DNA from: Paludibacter jiangxiensis
Lineage (GTDB): Bacteria > Bacteroidota > Bacteroidia > Bacteroidales > Paludibacteraceae
NCBI GenBank assembly: GCA_945870155.1
Contig: CAMBSB010000012.1
Coordinates: forward strand, 1 to 59,657
Reading direction: 5' to 3'
Length of the DNA stretch: 59,657 nucleotides
In this document: positions 16,844 through 25,819 of the stretch, one piece after another
How positions within the stretch are numbered: position 1 is the first letter of the stretch
Layout: each line of letters begins with the position of its first letter
Made by a program: the position numbers and the translations under genes
The notes under the pieces: model-generated
Told to the model about the DNA's origin: nothing
Databases searched by the model: none
What the model saw: only the letters and a program-made list of their open reading frames with translations

Positions 16844-17257
16844 TTAATTTTTAGTTTGAAAAGTGAGTTTTTTATTTAAAAAATACTGAAATATGGCAAT
16901 AGTAAAAATGGAAATTAATTTTGACACCATACTGTCAATGCCTAAAATATCGATGAACAATGCTAACAATAAAGTGCTAAATACCAATCCAATAAGGGCT
17001 ATGCCATAAAAAGATAAAAACCGTTGAAGCTTTTTATCAGTAACCCTGAACGTGAAATAACTGTTCAATATAAAATTATGTAATATAGCTGTCGATGAGC
17101 TAACTATATTAGAAAGCACATAGTTTACCCCCAACAATTTATGTAAAATATAAAACAAGCCCATATCTAAAATAAGTCCAATAAGCCCAATTAATCCATA
17201 TTTGATAAATTTGGCCAAATTTGAATTTATATTTTTTTCAAAGTAATTTGAATTCAT
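16844..17257 (-). CDS. GtrA-family membrane protein (putative undecaprenyl-phosphate-sugar flippase)
   Basis: A 137-residue protein with about four membrane helices and the GtrA pattern KFIKYGLIGLIGLILDMGLFY, NIVSSSTAILHNFILNSYFTFR and the closing YFLNKKLTFQ. GtrA-type proteins are thought to move the lipid-linked sugar made by the GtrB-type partner across the inner membrane. The partner gene lies immediately downstream, which supports the call. A TAACTTTG box (17308-17301) lies 44 bp upstream without a clear -33 element. Confidence 0.9.
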   Translation of the reverse strand: MNSNYFEKNINSNLAKFIKYGLIGLIGLILDMGLFYILHKLLGVNYVLSNIVSSSTAILHNFILNSYFTFRVTDKKLQRFLSFYGIALIGLVFSTLLLALFIDILGIDSMVSKLISIFTIAIFQYFLNKKLTFQTKN

Positions 17258-17340
17258 TGAATTGGATGTTGATTAATAGGATTTTGCTTTAATAATCACA
17301 CAAAGTTATAAAAAGAGACGACACAACCATAGTTTTAAAT

Positions 17341-17377
17341 AAAAAAACGCCTTAATAATTTCTTATTAAAGCGTTTT
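17341..17377 (-). terminator. Intrinsic terminator after glnS
   Basis: A 15-bp stem with one mismatch (AAAACGC plus TTAATAA at 17344-17358 against TTATTAA plus GCGTTTT at 17363-17377), loop of four, followed on the minus strand by seven T. It lies 44 bp past the glnS stop and before gtrA. Confidence 0.8.
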
Positions 17378-17420
17378 GTAAGTTTTAAGAGGCTTAAAAT
17401 CAAAAGAATGATCTACATTA

Positions 17421-19112
17421 TTATTTATTTTGTTCCTTTGCCCAACTATCTTTCAATGAAACAGTGCGATTGAAAATTAATTTTTCAGCACTTGAATCCG
17501 GGTCAACATTGAAGTAACCAATTCGCTGAAACTGAAAGTGATCCAATGCTTTAGCTTTGGCTAGCGAAGGTTCAACATAGCAATTTGTAAGCACTTTTAA
17601 CGAATCCGGATTCAATAAATCTCTAAAATCTCGTTCATCTGCCGAAGGATTTTCAATACTAAACAAACGGTCGTAAATGCGCACTTCGGCTTTTACAGCG
17701 TGCGATGCTGAAACCCAGTGTAATGTTCCTTTCACCTTGCGGCTCGCTTCGGGCATTCCACTTTTTGTTAATTCATCGTATTCGCAGTAAATTTCTTCTA
17801 TCAGACCATTTTCATTTTTTTTGCAGCCGGTGCATTTTACTATAAACGCGCTTTTCAGTCGAACTTCTTGTCCCGGAGTCATACGAAAGAATTTCTTAGG
17901 AGCATCTTCCATAAAGTCTTCACGTTCAATATATAGCTCGCGTGTAAAAGGGATTTCGCGTGTTCCTGCCGATTCATCTTCGGGATTATTTCCTGTTTCC
18001 ATCATTTCCACTTTTCCTTCGGGATAATTGGTAACAATTAGTTTTACAGGATTCAGAACGGCATTTACACGCGTAGCAGTTTTATTTAAATTCTCGCGTA
18101 CGGCATGTTCCAATAAACCTACATCGTTTTGAGCCTCAAACTTTGTATAACCAATTTTGTCGATAAAGCTGTGTATGGCTTCGGGCGAATAGCCTCTACG
18201 GCGTAAACCACAAATAGTTGGCATACGTGGATCGTCCCAGCCACTTACCAAACCTTCTTGCACCAATTGAAGCATTTTGCGCTTACTCATCACGGTATAT
18301 GTCAAATTCAAACGATTGAATTCTATTTGTCTCGGACGATAATCAGAATCCTTGAATTGATCGATAAACCAATCATATAGAGGGCGATGCACTTCAAACT
18401 CCAAGGTACATAATGAATGAGTTACACCTTCGAAATAATCCGATTGTCCGTGAGCGTAATCGTACATTGGATAGGCTTTCCAAGTCCATCCCGTGCGGTG
18501 ATGCGGATGCGAAGTAATAACACGATACATCAAGGGGTCACGAAAGTGCATATTGGGCGAAGCCATATCAATTTTTGCACGTAAAACCATGGCACCTTCG
18601 GCAATTTCGCCGGTGTTCATTTTTTTGAAAAGTTCCAGATTTTCTGCTATTGGTCGGTTACGATACGGACTTTCGGTTCCTGCAACTGTTGGTGTGCCTT
18701 TTTGTTTGGCAATAGTTTCGGCCGACTGCTCATCGATATATGCTTTTCCTTGCTGAATCAAGTCAATAGACAAATCCCATAATTGCTGGAAATAATCAGA
18801 AGCATAATACACGTTTTCCCATTGGTAACCAAGCCATTGAATGTCATTCTGAATTGAATCAACATATTCAACATCCTCTTTTACCGGATTAGTATCATCG
18901 AAACGAAGGTTACAAATACCACCATAGTTGCGTGCAATTCCAAAATCAAGACAAATAGCTTTGGCATGACCAATATGCAGATAACCATTAGGTTCCGGAG
19001 GAAAACGAGTTTGAATTCTACCATCGTTTTTTTTGTCCTTCAAATCTTGCTCTACAAAAGCTTCTATAAAATTCAAGCTTTTTTTTGCTGCTTCTTCGTT
19101 ATTCGTTTCCAT
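17421..19112 (-). CDS. glnS: Glutaminyl-tRNA synthetase
   Basis: A 563-residue class I synthetase that charges tRNA-Gln. It has PPEPNGYLHIGHA with the HIGH motif at residues 46-49, the LRFDDTNP block, AYPMYDYAHGQSD, and MSKRK as the KMSKS-type loop, followed by the anticodon-binding beta-barrels. The opening RFPPEPNGYLHIGHAKAICLDF is the GlnRS rather than GluRS form. Length is normal. It is a single-gene unit closed by the terminator at 17341-17377. The region just upstream of its start is filled with simple-sequence repeats, so the promoter is not clear. Confidence 0.96.
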   Translation of the reverse strand: METNNEEAAKKSLNFIEAFVEQDLKDKKNDGRIQTRFPPEPNGYLHIGHAKAICLDFGIARNYGGICNLRFDDTNPVKEDVEYVDSIQNDIQWLGYQWENVYYASDYFQQLWDLSIDLIQQGKAYIDEQSAETIAKQKGTPTVAGTESPYRNRPIAENLELFKKMNTGEIAEGAMVLRAKIDMASPNMHFRDPLMYRVITSHPHHRTGWTWKAYPMYDYAHGQSDYFEGVTHSLCTLEFEVHRPLYDWFIDQFKDSDYRPRQIEFNRLNLTYTVMSKRKMLQLVQEGLVSGWDDPRMPTICGLRRRGYSPEAIHSFIDKIGYTKFEAQNDVGLLEHAVRENLNKTATRVNAVLNPVKLIVTNYPEGKVEMMETGNNPEDESAGTREIPFTRELYIEREDFMEDAPKKFFRMTPGQEVRLKSAFIVKCTGCKKNENGLIEEIYCEYDELTKSGMPEASRKVKGTLHWVSASHAVKAEVRIYDRLFSIENPSADERDFRDLLNPDSLKVLTNCYVEPSLAKAKALDHFQFQRIGYFNVDPDSSAEKLIFNRTVSLKDSWAKEQNK

Positions 19113-19114
19113 GC

Positions 19115-19306
19115 TTTTCGTGTTTCGTGTTCCGTGTTCCGTGTTTCGTTTTTCAAAAATTTGGTCTTAATGCCCCCATTTAGGGGTTGGGGGTCTTCGT
19201 GTTCAGTGTTTCCCAATAAAAATCAATTAACCAATCACCCAATTAACAAATTAACAAATGAACCAATTAACTAACTAACCAATTAACCAATCTACCGATG
19301 AACCAA
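19115..19306. repeat. Simple-sequence repeats and C-rich repeat copy 3 between lpxA and glnS
   Basis: Three parts. First, 19115-19152 is built from CGTGTTTCGTGTTCCGTGTT-type units of 7 bases. Second, 19172-19193 is a member of the C-rich family (minus strand: ACCCCCAACCCC, then TAAATGGGGG). Third, 19222-19306 is built from ACCAATTA/ACAAATTA-type units. There is no coding frame. The last units abut the lpxA stop codon. Confidence 0.75.
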
Positions 19307-20086
19307 TTATTCAAAATACCCTTTAATAATTCCCCTAGGTGAGTTTTTTACAAACAAAAGAATTTCATCTCTTTCTTTTGTTGCCGGAAGTTCGGCTGTA
19401 ATGCGTTCAACGGCATGTGTTGTATTCATTCCCGATTGGTATAAATATCTGTAAACATCCTGTATTTCACGTATTTGCTCGTTGGTATATCCACGACGAC
19501 GCAAACCGATTGAATTAATCCCTGCATAAGATAAAGGATCGCGTCCGGCAGTTACAAATGGAGGTACATCTTTGGAAACCCTGGAGCCACCTTGTATCAT
19601 AACATGTGAGCCAATGCGTGTAAATTGATGTACCAGCACGGCACCACTTAAAATAGCATAATCTTCAACCACAACTTCTCCGGCTAACTGAGTAGCATTC
19701 GACATAATTACATTGTTACCAACCACACAATCGTGAGCCACATGGCAGTAAGCCATAATTAAACAGTTGTTTCCAATCACAGTTTTGCCTTTGGCAGCAG
19801 TACCTCTGTTTAATGTGACACATTCTCTGATAGTTGTGTTATCGCCAATTATTAACAATGTGTCTTCTCCCTGAAACTTTAAATCCTGAGGAACAGCTCC
19901 AATAACAGCACCGGGAAAGATATTACAATTTTTTCCAATTCTTACTCCTTCAAAAATTGTAACATTAGGTCCAATGCGTGTTCCATCGCCAATTTCTACG
20001 TTTTTGTCAATGGTAACAAAAGGTTCAATTACTACTGTTGGGGCAATTTTTGCACTGGGATGAATGTAGGCTAAAGGCTGTTTCAT
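19307..20086 (-). CDS. lpxA: UDP-N-acetylglucosamine acyltransferase
   Basis: First enzyme of lipid A synthesis, moving a 3-hydroxyacyl chain from ACP to UDP-GlcNAc. The 259-residue protein has the left-handed beta-helix hexapeptide repeats (about 1-185) and the family blocks AYCHVAHDCVVGNNVIMSN (with the catalytic His), GGSRVSKDVPPFV, and GINSIGLRRRGY, then the C-terminal helical domain. Start is the ATG at 20086 (MKQPLAYIHPSAKIAP); a GTG at 20104 is in frame but adds an unlikely leader. It ends the lpxD, lpxC-fabZ, lpxA block, 96 bp after lpxC-fabZ. Confidence 0.96.
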   Translation of the reverse strand: MKQPLAYIHPSAKIAPTVVIEPFVTIDKNVEIGDGTRIGPNVTIFEGVRIGKNCNIFPGAVIGAVPQDLKFQGEDTLLIIGDNTTIRECVTLNRGTAAKGKTVIGNNCLIMAYCHVAHDCVVGNNVIMSNATQLAGEVVVEDYAILSGAVLVHQFTRIGSHVMIQGGSRVSKDVPPFVTAGRDPLSYAGINSIGLRRRGYTNEQIREIQDVYRYLYQSGMNTTHAVERITAELPATKERDEILLFVKNSPRGIIKGYFE

Positions 20087-20182
20087 TTTATTGTTTTTTT
20101 GCACATAAACTCCCTGAATTGGGAATGAAGTACATGTTTTTTAATTAGAATTAAACTATCAATATCAGTTGTTGAAATTTTG

Positions 20183-21565
20183 TTATTTGTTTTTTACAAT
20201 TTGCGCCATAAATTCAGCTTCAGCCACAACTTTACCTCCTACGAAAGCATGACCTTTCATAATTGCACAGCCTCTACGCATGGGTTCGGGCATCTCAAGA
20301 TGAAAAATTACCGTATCACCCGGTACAACTTTTTGTCTGAATTTTACATTGTCAATTTTCAAAAAATAGGTAGAGTATTTTTCAGCATCTTCCAATCCGT
20401 GCAATACCAGAAGGCCACCTGTTTGAGCCATAGCTTCTACCAGAAGTACACCCGGCATAACAGGTTCATCGGGAAAATGACCCATAAAAAATGTTTCGTT
20501 TACTGTAACATTTTTTACACCAATTATCACATTATCATGTTTTTCTATCACTTTGTCGACCATTAAAAATGGCCAACGATGTGGTAATAACTTGCGTATA
20601 GCATTTACATCCAAAACAGGAGCTACAGTGTCGTCATAATAAGGCGATTGAATTTCTTGCTTTTTCAGTTCTTTCCTGATTATTTTAGCTAAATCAGTAT
20701 TTATTTTATGGCCGGGATAACGTGCAATGACCTTACCTTTAATAGGTTTGCCTATCAGCGATAAGTCGCCAATCACATCAAGAAGTTTATGTCGGGCAGG
20801 TTCGTTTTCAAAATTTAGCGCACCACTTAAATAGCCCGGTTTGGTTGCATCAATGCTGGTTTGGTGAAGTTTTTGGGCTAGAATATCCATGTTTTCCTGT
20901 GGCATAATTTCATCATAAATCACCACAGCATTTTTCAAATCACCACCTTTAATCAGATTCATGTTTATCAATGGCTCAATTTCCCGAACAAAAACAAAAG
21001 TTCGAGCTGAAGCTATTTCGGTAGCAAAATCAGCTAAATCGTCGAGCGATGCGAATTGATTGCCTAAAACAGGTGATTTAAAACCAATATGAACATCAAC
21101 GCTAAAGGTATCGTCGGGTAAAATGGTAATTTTCGCTCCCGTTTCGGGAATACTATATTCAATTTTTTTGCGAACAATAAAATAATCTTTTTCGGCACTT
21201 TGCATTTCGATACCTACTTCCTGAATTTTTTCTACATAAAACTTGGCACTTCCGTCTAATATTGGGAATTCAGGAGCATTAACTTCTAACATACAATTAT
21301 CAATGCCAAAAGCATAAAGTGTTGCTAAAGCATGTTCAACAGTACTTACTTGAATATCACCTTTTTGTAATACTGTACCTCGCATGGTATGTGTTACGTT
21401 TTCAGCCAAAGCGTCAATTAGGGGATTTTCATCTAAGTCAACGCGTTTAATTTTTATTCCGTGGTTTTGTGGTGCGGGAACAAAGGTGAGTGTAATATCT
21501 AAACCTGTATGTAAACCTTTACCTTGTAATGAGAAAGATTGTTTAATTGTTTTTTGTTTGGACAT
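20183..21565 (-). CDS. lpxC-fabZ: LpxC-FabZ fusion: UDP-3-O-acyl-GlcNAc deacetylase / 3-hydroxyacyl-ACP dehydratase
   Basis: A 460-residue bifunctional protein. The LpxC half (about 1-295) is the zinc deacetylase that commits UDP-GlcNAc to lipid A; it shows QGKGLHTG near the start, VSTVEHALATLYAFGIDN with the zinc-binding His, and HKLLDVIGDLSLIG. The FabZ half (about 310-460) is a hot-dog-fold dehydratase with HRWPFLMVDKV, MGHFPDEPVMPGVLLVEAMAQ and a late FVGGKVVAEAEFMAQ. This fusion is characteristic of Bacteroidota. It is co-directional with lpxD (61 bp upstream) and lpxA. Confidence 0.97.
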   Translation of the reverse strand: MSKQKTIKQSFSLQGKGLHTGLDITLTFVPAPQNHGIKIKRVDLDENPLIDALAENVTHTMRGTVLQKGDIQVSTVEHALATLYAFGIDNCMLEVNAPEFPILDGSAKFYVEKIQEVGIEMQSAEKDYFIVRKKIEYSIPETGAKITILPDDTFSVDVHIGFKSPVLGNQFASLDDLADFATEIASARTFVFVREIEPLINMNLIKGGDLKNAVVIYDEIMPQENMDILAQKLHQTSIDATKPGYLSGALNFENEPARHKLLDVIGDLSLIGKPIKGKVIARYPGHKINTDLAKIIRKELKKQEIQSPYYDDTVAPVLDVNAIRKLLPHRWPFLMVDKVIEKHDNVIIGVKNVTVNETFFMGHFPDEPVMPGVLLVEAMAQTGGLLVLHGLEDAEKYSTYFLKIDNVKFRQKVVPGDTVIFHLEMPEPMRRGCAIMKGHAFVGGKVVAEAEFMAQIVKNK

Positions 21566-21626
21566 GCTTAGTTAGTAACTATTAGATATATAATTATTTA
21601 TACTTCAATTTGTTGTTAGAAATGAA

Positions 21627-22676
21627 TTATTTGTTTTGTAAAACACGCTCCATTTCTGTTATTTTGCGTTGTAGCTCAAATACCATTTTTTGTAAATCGG
21701 GTAAAGTTTTAAAAGCAATTGACGAACGTTGGTATGACCTTAAATTAAAAGCAGGACTTCCCATATACATTTGATTTGGTTCTTTAATTGAATTTGCAAG
21801 GCCACATTGTGCTCCGAAAATAGTCCCATCAGCAATTTGCAAATGGCCTGCTATTCCAACCTGTCCGGCAAGAATACAATTTTGACCAATTTTTGTAGAG
21901 CCCGATATGCCTGTTTGCGAGGCAATTACTGTATTTTCTCCAATTTCACAATTATGTGCAACCTGTACCAGGTTATCAATTTTTACACCTTTTCTAATTA
22001 TTGTACTACCTAAAGTTGCTCTATCAACAATTGAATTTGATCCAATTTCAACATTATCTTCAAGTACCACATTTCCCATTTGAGGAATTTTTTTGTACAC
22101 GCCATCAACCGAAGGTGCAAACCCAAAACCATCCGATCCTATCACTACGCCCGAATGTAGGGTACAATTGTTACCAATTTTACAATCGTGATAAATGGAA
22201 ACGCCGGCAAAAAGTAAAACATTGTCTCCAATTTCTGTGTTTTCTTCAATGCTGCAATGTGTGTGAATAATGGCATTATTCCCAATTTTTACACCATCGG
22301 CAATATTGACAAAAGGAGCAATATAAGCGTTTTCACCTATAGTGGCAGTTTTGGATATATTGGATAATGAGGATATTCCTGTTTTTTTTGGTTTCGCATT
22401 TTCAACAACCGATAGCAATAAAGCCAAGGATTGATAAGCATTTTCTACACGTATTAAGGTAGCTTTTACTTCACGTTCGGCTACAAAATCTTTGTTTACA
22501 AGTATGATACTTGCATTACTGTCGTAAATATACTGGTTATATTTAGGATTCGATAAAAAACTTAGTGTTCCCGAAACGCCTTCTTCAATTTTCGAAAAAT
22601 TACTTACTTTTGCTAAAGGATCGCCTTCAACTTCTCCTTGTATAAAACCAGCAATTTGTTGAGCAGTAAACTCCAT
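21627..22676 (-). CDS. lpxD: UDP-3-O-acylglucosamine N-acyltransferase
   Basis: Adds the second 3-hydroxyacyl chain in lipid A synthesis. The 349-residue protein has an N-terminal uridine-binding domain (about 1-100, with [14 protein letters not shown]) and a long left-handed beta-helix of hexapeptide repeats (about 105-315), including GSDGFGFAP and [20 protein letters not shown] with the catalytic His. A short C-terminal helix ([19 protein letters not shown]) closes the trimer in the family. It is first in the lpx block; a TACTTTTG box at 22702-22695 just upstream may drive all three genes. Confidence 0.96.
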   Translation of the reverse strand: MEFTAQQIAGFIQGEVEGDPLAKVSNFSKIEEGVSGTLSFLSNPKYNQYIYDSNASIILVNKDFVAEREVKATLIRVENAYQSLALLLSVVENAKPKKTGISSLSNISKTATIGENAYIAPFVNIADGVKIGNNAIIHTHCSIEENTEIGDNVLLFAGVSIYHDCKIGNNCTLHSGVVIGSDGFGFAPSVDGVYKKIPQMGNVVLEDNVEIGSNSIVDRATLGSTIIRKGVKIDNLVQVAHNCEIGENTVIASQTGISGSTKIGQNCILAGQVGIAGHLQIADGTIFGAQCGLANSIKEPNQMYMGSPAFNLRSYQRSSIAFKTLPDLQKMVFELQRKITEMERVLQNK

Positions 22677-22694
22677 ATCTTAAAAATTTGGGTG

Positions 22695-22702
22695 CAAAAG
22701 TA
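22695..22702 (-). promoter_or_regulatory. Possible -7 box for the lpxD operon
   Basis: TACTTTTG on the minus strand fits the TAnnTTTG box, and a start near 22688 would leave a leader of about a dozen bases before lpxD. No TTTG is found at the right distance upstream, so this is weak. Confidence 0.35.
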
Positions 22703-22967
22703 CTAATAAATATCCGAAATGGGAAAAACTTGGCTTATTGTGTCGTTAAAAATACAATTTAGAATTTCTTTAAATTTTATTGAAATTGAAAAATCAATGA
22801 AATATCCAATTTATATATCAGATTAACAGCACAATAGTTGGTTAAATGAGTTGATTGCAATAAAATTCAAATTGATAAATTCAAACTTGTTTTTTAGATT
22901 TTTTAAATAAAGTAATTTAACTCAATTTTTAAATTGAAATAATATCTTATTCAATATTTATTTTCAA

Positions 22968-24197
22968 TTAAATTCGATAATAACAAAAAAAATGTTTTTC
23001 AACTTTTTTGGTTAATACCTGTACATTAAGCATATCAGATGCTTGGGCAATATCTTTTATCGTCCCGTCCTTAAAAAGGATATTAATGCTGTCATCTTCA
23101 GGTTTGTAGGTGTCTGTGCTTACCACTTCATCGCCCATAAAATACTGCGCATCCTTTGCATTAACGTTAAAATGTTGCATGTATTGTTTAAGATATTGTT
23201 TTTTTATTTTTTCATTTGTAGGTTCTGTCTGAATTTCAACTTTATATAACCTTCTGTTAGTGAAATCTTTACTTAGTGTTGAAAGTACTATATCGGGGTG
23301 ATTTCCCCATACTTTTATAGCACACACTAAATCTGAATCATCAAGCATGGCAAAATTTTCCAACGATTCATTCGAATCAGTCATAATGTGTTTGTTAACT
23401 TTGGCATAAAGAAAATAGCTAAGAGCGGGAGAAGCAAAAAGTGCTTCGCCTTTTGCAGCTAATTCTTTGGCACGTTTAAGAATATTTACCAGCATTTTTT
23501 CGGCCGCCACCGATGTTTTATGCAAATAAACCTGCCAATACATTAATCGGCGCGCAACCAAGAATTTTTCGATTGAATAAATTCCTTTCGCATCCACAAC
23601 TAATTGGTCGTTATTTATGTTTAACATTTTTATGATCCTTGCAGCTCCAATTATGCCTTCGCTAACACCCGAGAAAAAACTATCGCGACTCAAATAATCC
23701 AATCTATCCATATCTAACTGACCGGAAACTAATTGGTGTAAAAATTTCTTTGGGTACTTATTTGTAAATATGTCTATTGCAATTTCTAATTTTCCTTCAA
23801 ATTCTACATTTAGTTTATGCATCATCAACAAAGATATTTCTTCATGACTTATGCCACTAACCAAACTGTGTTCCAAAGCATGTGAAAATGGACCATGCCC
23901 TATGTCATGTAGCAATATGCAAGAACGCACAGCTTCGGCTTCAATAGGCGTTATATCATGCCCTTGTTGCCGAAGTTGTGTAATTGCTTCCCCCATTAGA
24001 TGCATTGCACCCAAAGAATGTTGCATGCGTGTGTGTTGTGCACCCGGATAAACATAGGATGATAGACCTAACTGTTTGATTCTGTGAAGTCTTTGAAAAT
24101 ATGGATGTTGAATAATGTCGTAAATAAAATCATTCGGGATATTTATAAACCCAAAAACAGGGTCGTTGATAATTTTACGTTTGTTTGGTTTTTTCAT
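22968..24197 (-). CDS. HD-superfamily phosphohydrolase (COG1078/SAMHD1-like)
   Basis: A 409-residue HD-domain protein related to bacterial dNTP triphosphohydrolases. It has FQRLHRIKQLG, HTRMQHSLGAMHLM (first His ligand), CILLHDIGHGPFSHALEH with the HD pair at residues 97-98, and the later DMDRLDYLSRDSFFSGV block. Members often hydrolyse dNTPs, but activity is unproven for most. It lies just upstream of lpxD, an order frequently seen in Bacteroidota, although the 291-bp gap between them suggests separate promoters. It is followed by an A/T-rich spacer without a clear terminator. Confidence 0.9.
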   Translation of the reverse strand: MKKPNKRKIINDPVFGFINIPNDFIYDIIQHPYFQRLHRIKQLGLSSYVYPGAQHTRMQHSLGAMHLMGEAITQLRQQGHDITPIEAEAVRSCILLHDIGHGPFSHALEHSLVSGISHEEISLLMMHKLNVEFEGKLEIAIDIFTNKYPKKFLHQLVSGQLDMDRLDYLSRDSFFSGVSEGIIGAARIIKMLNINNDQLVVDAKGIYSIEKFLVARRLMYWQVYLHKTSVAAEKMLVNILKRAKELAAKGEALFASPALSYFLYAKVNKHIMTDSNESLENFAMLDDSDLVCAIKVWGNHPDIVLSTLSKDFTNRRLYKVEIQTEPTNEKIKKQYLKQYMQHFNVNAKDAQYFMGDEVVSTDTYKPEDDSINILFKDGTIKDIAQASDMLNVQVLTKKVEKHFFCYYRI

Positions 24198-24464
24198 TAT
24201 TAAAAAAATTGTAAATGAATTAAATCAATGCAAAATAACAATTTATTTTCCAAAACCGATACTTTTTTTGAATAAAACTTATAATAGGCCTATTGTTAAC
24301 AATATGACTTACAAAAATGAGATTAATCTGCAAGTAATTATATATCCCGGCAAAAATATTTTTATATTAAATAAGCTTGTATTTAAATTCTTGTTGTATC
24401 TTTGCTGTGTGTTATTGTATAAAATATAAGGAATTATTTTTTTTTATTTCGCTATCAAAGAACC

Positions 24465-24520
24465 TTCCCAACACTTAAGTGTTATGTTAAATCACGAAAA
24501 TCATGTCATGTTAGGGAATT
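24465..24520. other. Palindromic element in the 24198-24708 gap
   Basis: A perfect 14-bp palindrome AACACTTAAGTGTT (24470-24483) is nested in a wider dyad: TTCCCAACA on the left against TGTTAGGGAA on the right (about 24465-24520, one bulge). It could be an operator or the base of an RNA fold ahead of the gene at 24709. A TAAATTTG box at 24669-24676 could be that gene's -7 element. The rest of this 511-bp gap is plain A/T-rich DNA. Confidence 0.4.
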
Positions 24521-24708
24521 TGCAAGATTAATTGATTGAAATTATATTTTAATCAATGCGGTTTTATATAAAAATTTGATAAATAAAGCACTTAAAATAC
24601 AAGTTATTTTCTTGAACAAAAAACAATATCAACAATCAAAGATTTTAATGGAACTTTAATTATAAACTTAAATTTGTAACTCAAATTATCATTTTCAAAA
24701 TAATATAA

Positions 24709-25506
24709 ATGAATAAGATAGCTATTTTTTTTCTTTTATCTGTACTATTATCATTTTCGGTAAATGCGCAACTTTGCAAACGTAATGTAGTTGATTGTAA
24801 GGGTATTTGTGGCAGGATGACAGATGCCGATGCTGATGGAATATGTGATTTTTCGCCCCGTTCAGCTGATAGTCCAATTCCAGTAACAATTCAAAATGAA
24901 GTAAATACCGATACAACAGGCCAAACTGAACAAAGCACAGAAACTGCCATTGATCAAACTAATGACCATAAAAAATTAAATGCTGAGGAAGTAACAATTA
25001 ATTCAAAAACGATTGATAAGCAGACAAATAAACTTGAAAAACAAGATTTGAATAATAAAAAACCTGCTGATTTGGTTAATGAAACTGAAGCAATAGATTC
25101 AACTGCTGAATTGGACGAATGGGGAGATGCTATAGAAAAAGTTAAAACAACAGCTCCTGTAATAACTACCGAAAATAGCTCAGTTTATCCTTTGATAGAG
25201 ATTAGCGCGTTGACTTTGGTTTTGTATTTAATAACATGGCTATTGGCTAAGTTTAAAGTTTTCAAAATAAGTGTACATCGAAAAATTTGGAATACAGTTC
25301 TATTGATTACCTTCCTGATGTCTGGTATTTTAGGACTTATTTTAGTATTTCAAATAAACTATAATATACTCGATGATTGGTATATGACATTCCTGGAGTT
25401 GCATGTAGATTTTGGAATTTCAATGGCATTAATATCAATTTTTCATGTTTTGTGGCATACCAAATACTTTCTTACAATGTTCAAAAAGCGTAAAAGTGTA
25501 AATTAA
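24709..25506 (+). CDS. Exported Cys-rich protein with C-terminal heme-b-like membrane domain
   Basis: A 265-residue protein I do not recognise by name. It has a signal peptide (about 1-20, ending VNAQ), then a Cys motif C-x6-C-x3-C-x3-C within CKRNVVDCKGICG, followed by DADADGICDFS, which resembles calcium-loop or metal-site sequences. A long polar, Thr/Asn/Lys-rich linker (about 50-155) leads to about three membrane helices (about 160-180, 195-215, 225-250). The last pair carries LHVDFGISMALISIFHVLWHTKYF, with spaced histidines of the kind that bind heme b in cytochrome-like domains. A role in electron transfer is inference only. It is 313 bp upstream of a sigma-54 two-component pair. Confidence 0.6.
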   Translation: MNKIAIFFLLSVLLSFSVNAQLCKRNVVDCKGICGRMTDADADGICDFSPRSADSPIPVTIQNEVNTDTTGQTEQSTETAIDQTNDHKKLNAEEVTINSKTIDKQTNKLEKQDLNNKKPADLVNETEAIDSTAELDEWGDAIEKVKTTAPVITTENSSVYPLIEISALTLVLYLITWLLAKFKVFKISVHRKIWNTVLLITFLMSGILGLILVFQINYNILDDWYMTFLELHVDFGISMALISIFHVLWHTKYFLTMFKKRKSVN

Positions 25507-25819
25507 TTTTCTTAATTTTAAAAAAAAGAACTAATGTGCTTTTTCTAATTTCATGTTTTTGTTTCCTTATTTTAGATCAAAGTATTGTGCTTACAATTAA
25601 ATACTTATGCTTGTTTTCGATACATAAAGTCCAAAATAAGCCTTATAATTAACATATATAGACAATATAATACAATTGCAACTGTCAATAAGTCAATAGA
25701 TTAAAACTTTTGTGTAATATTTTTTGTTTATAATTTTCAACTTTAAAAAAAAATATGTATTTTCGAACTCAAGTTTCAAAAAATAAACTCCGAATAATCT
25801 GTTAAATATAAGACTCAAA
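25507..25819. other. Intergenic spacer, nothing identified
   Basis: A/T-rich 313-bp gap. No hairpin with a T-run, no TAnnTTTG promoter box with a partner, and no GG/GC pair fitting a sigma-54 promoter was found by eye. Confidence 0.5.

Noticed and set aside
20180-20566. Open frame opposite the FabZ half of lpxC-fabZ
   Set aside because: The opposite strand codes for a clear conserved dehydratase; the antisense product is His/Phe-rich with no motif.
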